Below are positions 6,019 through 10,437 of a stretch of DNA of 10,437 bases, one piece after another. Numbering within the stretch: the first letter of the stretch is position 1; every line of letters begins with the position of its first letter. This DNA comes from Chitinophagaceae bacterium. Lineage in GTDB: Bacteria; Bacteroidota; Bacteroidia; Chitinophagales; Chitinophagaceae. The stretch spans positions 1 to 10,437 of the forward strand of contig JAJTCI010000180.1 in NCBI GenBank assembly GCA_021323155.1, given 5' to 3'. The translations under genes and the position numbers were made by a program. The notes under the pieces were generated by a model. The model had not been told where the DNA came from. It saw only the letters and a program-made list of their open reading frames with translations, and made no database searches.

Positions 6019-6109
6019 TGAATTCATATCCGCCAGCCGGCGGACCCGGGGTTCAACTTTCAATCCCGCTACGAAAAGATCCCTTTTTCAAGGCGCTTGT
6101 TTATTGCTT
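6019..6109 (+). pseudogene. Broken tRNA-Met copy 3: 3' half with palindrome, plus decayed terminator
   Basis: The copy starts in the anticodon arm (GAATTCATA, against GGATTCATA in the intact gene) and has TCCGCCAGCCGGCGGA at exactly the point seen in copy 1. It continues with a T-arm-like GGGGTTCAACTTT and ends AATCCCGCTAC, matching the 3' acceptor strand of the intact tRNA. The acceptor 5' strand and D-arm are missing. The following 6091-6109 resembles the terminator tail of the intact copy (AGGAGCTTTTTTATTGCTT). It lies behind a functional-looking terminator and ahead of the convergent aminotransferase gene. Confidence 0.8.
6029..6044. repeat. 16-bp palindrome TCCGCCAGCCGGCGGA, copy 2
   Basis: This differs from the copy at 5858-5873 by one base (T to C in the centre), leaving a TCCGCC / GGCGGA stem with an AGCC loop. 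It sits at the same tRNA coordinate, immediately after TTCATA. Confidence 0.8.
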
Positions 6110-6126
6110 CGCATCGGGCCCGCGCG

Positions 6127-7320
6127 TTAATTTCTTCCCGGGTACTGTTTCAAGGCGGCTTCGAGGCAATCCATTGCCGCGTCGATGGCGGTGAGGTTGA
6201 GAACATAGGCCAGCCGTACCTCCTGTTTACCGAGTCCTGGTGTGCCATAGAATCCTGTTGCCGGGGCCAGCATCACCGTTTGCTTGTTGTGTTCGAACGA
6301 TTCCAGGAGCCACTGGCAGAAAGTGTCGGCGTCATCAATCGGTAATTTGGCCATCGCGTAGAATGCACCGCCGGGGTTTGGACAGAATACGCCATCCATC
6401 GCATTGAGGCGTTTTACGATGAGGTCTCTCCTGGATTTGTATTCTGCTTTGGTGGTGTTGAAATAATCGGGTGGCAGGTCGATCGCGGCTTCTCCAGCTA
6501 TCTGGGCGAAACTGGGCGGGCTGAGCCTGGCCTGGGCAAATTTCATCGCCGCGTCCAGCACGGTCTTGTTCTTTGTAACAAACGCGCCGATCCTGCCACC
6601 GCAGGCACTGTATCGTTTGCTGATCGTGTCCATGATCACCACGTGTTCGTCGAGCCCATCCAGTTGCATCGCACTCAGGTGGGTACCATCGTAACAGAAT
6701 TCGCGATAGGCTTCGTCTGAGAAAAGATAAAGGTCATGTTTTAGGACCACCTGTTTCAGTTGTTCCATCTCGGCGGCGCTGTATAAATAGCCTGTGGGAT
6801 TGTTCGGGTTGCAGATAACGATCGCTTTGGTGCGAGGCGTGATCTTTTTCTCGATCTCCGCGACTGGTGGCAGCGCGAAGCCATTGTCGATGTGGGAGGT
6901 TACCGGCACCACTTTTACGTCGGCGGCTACGGCAAAACCGTTGTAATTCGCATAGAACGGTTCGGGAATGATCACTTCATCGCCCGCGTCCATGCAAGTC
7001 ATGAATCCAAACAGGATCGCCTCGCTGCCCCCGGTGGTTATGATGATGTTGTTATGATCTACGTTGATGCCCACGCTGGCGTAATACTTTACGAGTTTCC
7101 TGCGGTAGGTCTCGTTCCCGGCGCTGTGGCTGTATTCAAGTACTTTAAAATCGGAGTTTCTCACCGCATCCAGGATCATTTTGGGTGTTTCGATATCCGG
7201 CTGGCCGATATTCAGGTGGTAGACCTTTACTCCCTTCTTTTTTGCGGCCTCTGCGTAGGGTACGAGTTTCCTGATGGGGGAAGGCGGCATCAACTGCCCG
7301 CGCTTACTGATCTGTAACAT
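6127..7320 (-). CDS. Pyridoxal-phosphate-dependent aminotransferase (fold type I, class I/II, AspAT-like)
   Basis: The 397-aa product has the normal length for class I aminotransferases, which move amino groups between amino acids and 2-oxoacids using PLP. The ordered motifs are LNIGQPDIETP (37-47), YSHSAGNETYR (63-73), TTGGSEAI (95-102), cofactor-binding NPNNPTG (N174), SDEAYREF (D202, Y205), Schiff-base lysine K235 in DTISKRYS, GGRIGAF (R243), and the carboxylate-binding Arg R369 in EVRLAYV. The pattern fits the Bacteroidota AspC-like group, often annotated as aspartate or broad-specificity aminotransferase; the amino donor cannot be stated. Upstream, the reverse complement of 7325-7332 is TATATTTG, a perfect -7 box five bases from the ATG, so the mRNA is probably leaderless. 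The gene converges on the tRNA locus, and no clear terminator follows its stop. Confidence 0.93.
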   Translation of the reverse strand: MLQISKRGQLMPPSPIRKLVPYAEAAKKKGVKVYHLNIGQPDIETPKMILDAVRNSDFKVLEYSHSAGNETYRRKLVKYYASVGINVDHNNIIITTGGSEAILFGFMTCMDAGDEVIIPEPFYANYNGFAVAADVKVVPVTSHIDNGFALPPVAEIEKKITPRTKAIVICNPNNPTGYLYSAAEMEQLKQVVLKHDLYLFSDEAYREFCYDGTHLSAMQLDGLDEHVVIMDTISKRYSACGGRIGAFVTKNKTVLDAAMKFAQARLSPPSFAQIAGEAAIDLPPDYFNTTKAEYKSRRDLIVKRLNAMDGVFCPNPGGAFYAMAKLPIDDADTFCQWLLESFEHNKQTVMLAPATGFYGTPGLGKQEVRLAYVLNLTAIDAAMDCLEAALKQYPGRN

Positions 7321-7324
7321 GGCG

Positions 7325-7332
7325 CAAATATA
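7325..7332 (-). promoter_or_regulatory. -7 promoter box of the aminotransferase gene
   Basis: Read on the minus strand this is TATATTTG, an exact TAnnTTTG match. The ATG (7320) begins five bases after it, so transcription should start at or beside the start codon. No good TTG -33 box is seen at 19-nt spacing. Confidence 0.5.
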
Positions 7333-7340
7333 GGCAGAAC

Positions 7341-7368
7341 AAAAAAGCCTTCCATTGCGGGAAGGCTT
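7341..7368 (-). terminator. Intrinsic terminator of the DUF1573 operon
   Basis: On the minus strand AAGCCTTCC (7368-7360) pairs with GGAAGGCTT (7353-7345) around a 6-nt loop, followed by a T-run (7346-7341). It starts 23 nt after the stop of the second DUF1573 gene and just before the aminotransferase promoter. Confidence 0.88.
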
Positions 7369-7391
7369 ATAATGTGTCAGGAGAATTTTCT

Positions 7392-7775
7392 CTATTTTTT
7401 GGTAGCGGCCTTTACATCGCCATCGATCACCAATATGACCGGTTCGGCGATATTCGCAAACTTAACGGTGACCTTCTTGGTGAAGGTGCCCGCCGACTTG
7501 GCGTCGTATGTTACTTTGATCGTGCCTTTTTTCCCTTTACCGATGGGTGCTTCGGGGTATACCGGTTTGGTACAGCCACATTCCGCTTCCGCGCTTTCAA
7601 CGATCAGCGCCTTAGAAGTGGAAGCGTTGGTAAAGGTAAAAGTATAAGTGACCGGCACGTTCTGTTTGATCTTGCCGAATGAATGCTTCTTTACGGTGAA
7701 TTTCACGTCCGCGCTGGTTTGCGAGAAACCGGCGAAACCGCAGATCACGAATAACAGTACAAACAGTTTTTTCAT
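7392..7775 (-). CDS. Secreted DUF1573-domain protein, second gene of pair
   Basis: Starting at MKKLFVLLFV (ATG at 7775) gives 127 aa with a signal peptide (about 1-18, hydrophobic core ending GFAGFSQ) and a single DUF1573 domain, an immunoglobulin-like beta-sandwich related to ASH/MSP/Hydin modules. Typical features are HSFGKIKQNVPVTYTFTFTN (31-50), the paired-cysteine motif ECGCTKP (C66, C68), and a closing strand KKVTVKFAN. A 13-residue upstream extension is possible in frame but would bury the signal peptide and overlap the preceding gene, so it is rejected. Such proteins are exported and common in Bacteroidota; their function is unknown. The gene lies 7 bp after the other DUF1573 gene and shares its promoter. 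Confidence 0.88.
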   Translation of the reverse strand: MKKLFVLLFVICGFAGFSQTSADVKFTVKKHSFGKIKQNVPVTYTFTFTNASTSKALIVESAEAECGCTKPVYPEAPIGKGKKGTIKVTYDAKSAGTFTKKVTVKFANIAEPVILVIDGDVKAATKK

Positions 7776-7782
7776 AAATGGA

Positions 7783-8268
7783 TTAATTCGCTGGTTTGAT
7801 CTTGCCGAGGCCATTGTTCTGTGGCGCTGAATTGTCTGGTGCCGCGAAAATCTCCGCCTTAAACAGCACTACTTTCTGCATGCCGTTTGAGAACCTGACG
7901 GTAGCATTCTTTGTTACGGAGCCCATACCTGAACCATTGAAACCAAGTTTCACTTTGAAACTCTGGCCTGGCGCATACATTACATTCTTTTCATAGGCGG
8001 GGGTGGTACAGCCGCAGCCAACCGATACGTCCACGATGCTGATCGAGTCGGAACTGATGTTCTTGATCTCGAGTTCAAATTCAACCGGCTTGTTCTGGGC
8101 GATCTTGCCAAAGTCGTAGTTGTCGTTCTTGAATACCAACAGTTTGCTGATATCCTTCACTTCGGCTTGTTGTAGTTTAACCTCGGGTTGAACTGGTTTT
8201 ACTTCCTGTGCATTTACTGCAGCGAACAGGAACAGGGATGCAGCCAAAAAAGTAAACTTCTTCATCAT
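7783..8268 (-). CDS. Secreted DUF1573-domain protein, first gene of pair
   Basis: The product is 161 aa from ATG 8268, or 160 from the adjacent ATG 8265. A signal peptide (MMKKFTFLAASLFLFAAVNA, then Q) is followed by a polar Val/Gln/Lys-rich spacer (about 21-45) and a DUF1573 domain. In the domain are YDFGKIAQNKPVEFELEIKN (51-70), VGCGCTTPAY with C85 and C87, and KVKLGFNGSGMGSVTKNATVRFSNG. A low-complexity C-terminal tail follows. The conserved Cys-Gly-Cys and beta-strand spacing match its downstream paralogue, so the two probably arose by tandem duplication. An in-frame upstream ATG (8298) would place residues before the signal peptide and overlap the promoter, so it is not used. The leader is A-rich (ATAAAACAAAAA), typical for this phylum. 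Function unknown. Confidence 0.88.
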   Translation of the reverse strand: MMKKFTFLAASLFLFAAVNAQEVKPVQPEVKLQQAEVKDISKLLVFKNDNYDFGKIAQNKPVEFELEIKNISSDSISIVDVSVGCGCTTPAYEKNVMYAPGQSFKVKLGFNGSGMGSVTKNATVRFSNGMQKVVLFKAEIFAAPDNSAPQNNGLGKIKPAN

Positions 8269-8286
8269 TTTTTGTTTTATGTCGGG

Positions 8287-8316
8287 TAAAGTTATCAATA
8301 AAATCCAACCGTCAAA
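8287..8316 (-). promoter_or_regulatory. Promoter of the DUF1573 operon
   Basis: On the minus strand TTTG (8316-8313), an 18-nt spacer and TAACTTTA (8294-8287) match TTTG-N19-TAnnTTTG with one mismatch in the last base. Start would fall around 8280, giving a leader of about 12 nt to the ATG. Confidence 0.5.
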
Positions 8317-8319
8317 TTC

Positions 8320-8334
8320 CCCGGGCCGCCCGGG
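8320..8334. repeat. GC-rich palindromic element CCCGGGCCGCCCGGG, copy 2
   Basis: CCCGGG (8320-8325) and CCCGGG (8329-8334) form a perfect 6-bp stem with a CCG loop. The core 8321-8334 matches the element at 1324-1337 in 13 of 14 bases. It abuts the -33 box of the DUF1573 promoter, between two divergent promoters. TTTTT at 8339-8343 gives it a terminator look on the plus strand, but no plus-strand gene ends there. Confidence 0.55.
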
Positions 8335-8420
8335 AGGCTTTTTAAGAAGATATTAAACGTTTTGCGCTCCGTTAGCGTATGCGGGCGGCGGTAAAGGCCT
8401 GGCGACGGGGAGCCCGGGCA

Positions 8421-8451
8421 TTTGGCAGTGAGGTGTTAATGGCTATTTTTG
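8421..8451 (+). promoter_or_regulatory. Textbook Bacteroidota promoter of the second fused E1 gene
   Basis: TTTG (8421-8424), a spacer of exactly 19 nt and TATTTTTG (8444-8451) match the consensus TTTG-N19-TAnnTTTG at every defined position. The ATG at 8456 begins five bases after the -7 box, so the transcript should start at or next to the initiation codon. Confidence 0.7.
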
Positions 8452-8455
8452 CTCA

Positions 8456-10437
8456 ATGGAACAAACCGGGTCGACTTCCGCCACCAGGGAGGATATGCTA
8501 TCGTATGACGCCTTCCGAACCGCCGTAATAGAAGATTATAAGACCGCCGTGGTCAGCCGGGAAACCAGCCTGATGGGCCGTAAGGAAGTACTTACGGGCA
8601 AGGCCAAATTCGGGATTTTCGGCGATGGTAAAGAAGTGGCGCAGGTGGCCATGGCCAAGTTCTTCCGCCCGGGCGATTTCCGGTCCGGGTATTACCGCGA
8701 CCAGACCTTTATGTTTGCGAGTGGGCTGGCAAGCGTGGAGCAGTTCTTTTCACAGTTATACGCCGACCCGGATCTCAACAACGACATTTTCAGTGGCGGC
8801 AGGCAGATGAACGCCCATTTCGCGTCGCGCCTGGTGGACGACAACGGCAACTGGCTGGACCTGGCGAACAGGAAAAACGTGTCAGCCGATATCGCCCCCA
8901 CTGCGGGCCAGATGGCCCGTGGCCTTGGACTGGCTTTCGCATCGAAATGTTTCCGCAACATCGAACAGCTAAAGAATTTTACCGAACTCTCCCGAAACGG
9001 GGAAGAGATTTGCTTTTGTACCATCGGCGACGCGAGTACCAGTGAAGGCCATTTCTGGGAGACGATCAACGCGGCCGGTGTGCTGCAGGTACCCCTCGCC
9101 GTTTTTGTATGGGACGACGGCTACGGGATATCCGTTCCGAAGGCTTACCAGACCACGAAAGGGTCCATCTCGGCGGCGCTGAAAGGCATGCAGAAGCAGG
9201 ATGATACCAACGGCCTTGACATCTACCGCGTAAAAGCCTGGGATTATGCGGGGATGTGCGAAGTATTCGAAGAGGCGCTGCAAAAGATCAGGGACACCCA
9301 TGTGCCAGCGATCTTTCATGTGGAAGAGGTTACGCAGCCTCAGGGGCACTCCACCTCCGGCAGCCACGAACGATATAAATCACCGGAGCGCCTGGAATGG
9401 GAAAAAGAATGGGACTGCATCCGGAAGATGCGCGAGTGGATCGTGGCCAATGGCATCGGTTCCGAAGAAGAGCTGGATGTGATTGAGACTGACGCGAGGG
9501 AACACGTCCGTTCAAGTAAAGGGAACGCATGGCAGAAATACCTGGGACCGATCAAAGAGCAGGTGGGCAGGGCAGTAGAATTACTGGAATCGGTTAACGC
9601 CAATAACGAGACCCTTCAGCAACTAACCAGCGAACTGCAGACAGCAAGGGAGCCTTTGCGAAGAGACGTGATGCGCTCGTTGGCAATTGCGTTAGACCTG
9701 GCGGGTGATGCGCCGCGGGCCGGTGAACTGCGCGAATACTACCAGGATCTTAAACTAAGCAACACTGAACTCTATAATAGTTGCCTCTATAGCGAGGGAC
9801 CGAAAGGCGCTTTGAAGGTGGAGCACACCCGGCCGATGGTTTCTTTTGACGCGCCTGTGGTGAATGGATATGAAGTGCTGAACAAATATTTCGACCAGTT
9901 GTTCACCGCCAACCCTAAGGTGGTGGCTTTTGGTGAAGACGTGGGTTATATCGGCGACGTGAACCAGGGCTTTGCCGGTTTGCAGGAGAAGCACGGAGCC
10001 AACCGCATCTTAGATACGGGTATCCGGGAACTGACTATCGTGGGACAGGGCATCGGCCTGGCCATGCGCGGACTGAGACCCATCGCTGAGATTCAATACC
10101 TGGATTACCTGTTGTACGGTCTGCAACCGTTGAGTGATGACGTATCCACCTTGCATTATCGGACAAAAGGACAGCAGAGTTGCCCGCTCATCATTCGTAC
10201 AAGGGGGCACCGCCTGGAAGGAATATGGCACAGTGGTTCACCGATGGGCGTTGTGATCAATGCACTCCGGGGTATGCATGTTTGTGTGCCACGCAACATG
10301 GTACAGGCGGTAGGCATGTATAATACCTTACTACGCAGCAACGACCCGGGTATCGTGATCGAATGTCTCAACGGTTACAGATTGAAAGAAAAGCTGCCTT
10401 CCAACCTGCTGGACTATACTGTTCCATTTGGCGTACC
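8456..10437 (+). CDS. Second fused E1 alpha/beta 2-oxoacid dehydrogenase-like TPP enzyme, 3' end beyond window
   Basis: The frame from ATG 8456 runs open to the window edge, giving at least 660 residues. The alpha part carries YYRDQ (79-83), a TPP motif with exact spacing but altered ends, GDA (191-193), 26 residues, then DD (220-221) in WDDGYGIS, and a GHSTSG loop (297-302). A long helical linker (about 340-465) precedes the beta part, which starts near 471 with EDVG (494-497), catalytic-type Glu E525 in DTGIRELTIVG, and H592 in GIWHSGS. This belongs to the longer (about 800-aa) fused E1 group of Bacteroidota, distinct from the 688-aa enzyme in this window; its substrate is unknown. No ribosome site is visible, fitting a leaderless start. 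An internal ATG at residue 14 is possible but less well placed relative to the promoter. Confidence 0.88.
   Translation, partial: MEQTGSTSATREDMLSYDAFRTAVIEDYKTAVVSRETSLMGRKEVLTGKAKFGIFGDGKEVAQVAMAKFFRPGDFRSGYYRDQTFMFASGLASVEQFFSQLYADPDLNNDIFSGGRQMNAHFASRLVDDNGNWLDLANRKNVSADIAPTAGQMARGLGLAFASKCFRNIEQLKNFTELSRNGEEICFCTIGDASTSEGHFWETINAAGVLQVPLAVFVWDDGYGISVPKAYQTTKGSISAALKGMQKQDDTNGLDIYRVKAWDYAGMCEVFEEALQKIRDTHVPAIFHVEEVTQPQGHSTSGSHERYKSPERLEWEKEWDCIRKMREWIVANGIGSEEELDVIETDAREHVRSSKGNAWQKYLGPIKEQVGRAVELLESVNANNETLQQLTSELQTAREPLRRDVMRSLAIALDLAGDAPRAGELREYYQDLKLSNTELYNSCLYSEGPKGALKVEHTRPMVSFDAPVVNGYEVLNKYFDQLFTANPKVVAFGEDVGYIGDVNQGFAGLQEKHGANRILDTGIRELTIVGQGIGLAMRGLRPIAEIQYLDYLLYGLQPLSDDVSTLHYRTKGQQSCPLIIRTRGHRLEGIWHSGSPMGVVINALRGMHVCVPRNMVQAVGMYNTLLRSNDPGIVIECLNGYRLKEKLPSNLLDYTVPFGV

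Noticed and set aside
2022..10437. A single 2-oxoacid/amino-acid catabolic operon linking both E1 genes, the aminotransferase and the FAH-family gene
   Set aside because: Genes are on both strands, have separate promoters and terminators, and are interrupted by a tRNA locus and a 932-bp gap.

Overview
The window looks like a chromosomal stretch from a Bacteroidota genome, most likely a member of the Chitinophagaceae (for example a Chitinophaga relative). The reasons are: an L25/Ctc-type ribosomal protein followed by pth; fused alpha/beta 2-oxoacid dehydrogenase E1 proteins; secreted DUF1573 proteins with Bacteroidota-style signal peptides; almost no Shine-Dalgarno sequences; and several matches to the Bacteroidota promoter -7 box TAnnTTTG just upstream of genes. 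The family-level placement is inference from protein character, since no database search was possible.

Layout. 1-537: 3' part of rplY (bL25), closed by a strong terminator. 663-1241: pth, with its own promoter. 1360-1971: FAH-family hydrolase. 2022-4088: a fused E1 alpha/beta 2-oxoacid dehydrogenase (688 aa). 4089-5020: a 932-bp stretch without a credible gene. It holds a two-hairpin structure ending in a perfect intrinsic terminator (small-RNA candidate) and a four-unit 11-bp tandem repeat. 5021-5719: an SRPBCC protein with a reduced N-terminal membrane segment, with a terminator. 5820-6110: a tRNA-Met(CAT) locus in which one intact tRNA is flanked by two broken copies, each carrying a short palindrome at the same point in the anticodon loop. 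6127-7320 (minus): PLP aminotransferase. 7392-8268 (minus): two-gene operon of secreted DUF1573 proteins, with promoter and terminator. 8456 to the window end: a second fused E1 protein of a different subfamily, open at the edge, behind a textbook Bacteroidota promoter and probably leaderless.

How the parts relate. rplY and pth are both translation genes and are commonly adjacent, but a terminator and a new promoter separate their transcripts here. The two E1 proteins are paralogous TPP enzymes that would each need E2/E3 partners encoded elsewhere. Together with the aminotransferase and the FAH-family hydrolase they give the region a 2-oxoacid/amino-acid flavour, but the mixed strands and separate promoters argue against one pathway operon. 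No phage, transposase, CRISPR or defence module is visible. The unusual material is in the non-coding DNA: the tRNA-Met/palindrome array, the small-RNA candidate and the recurring GC-rich palindromes.
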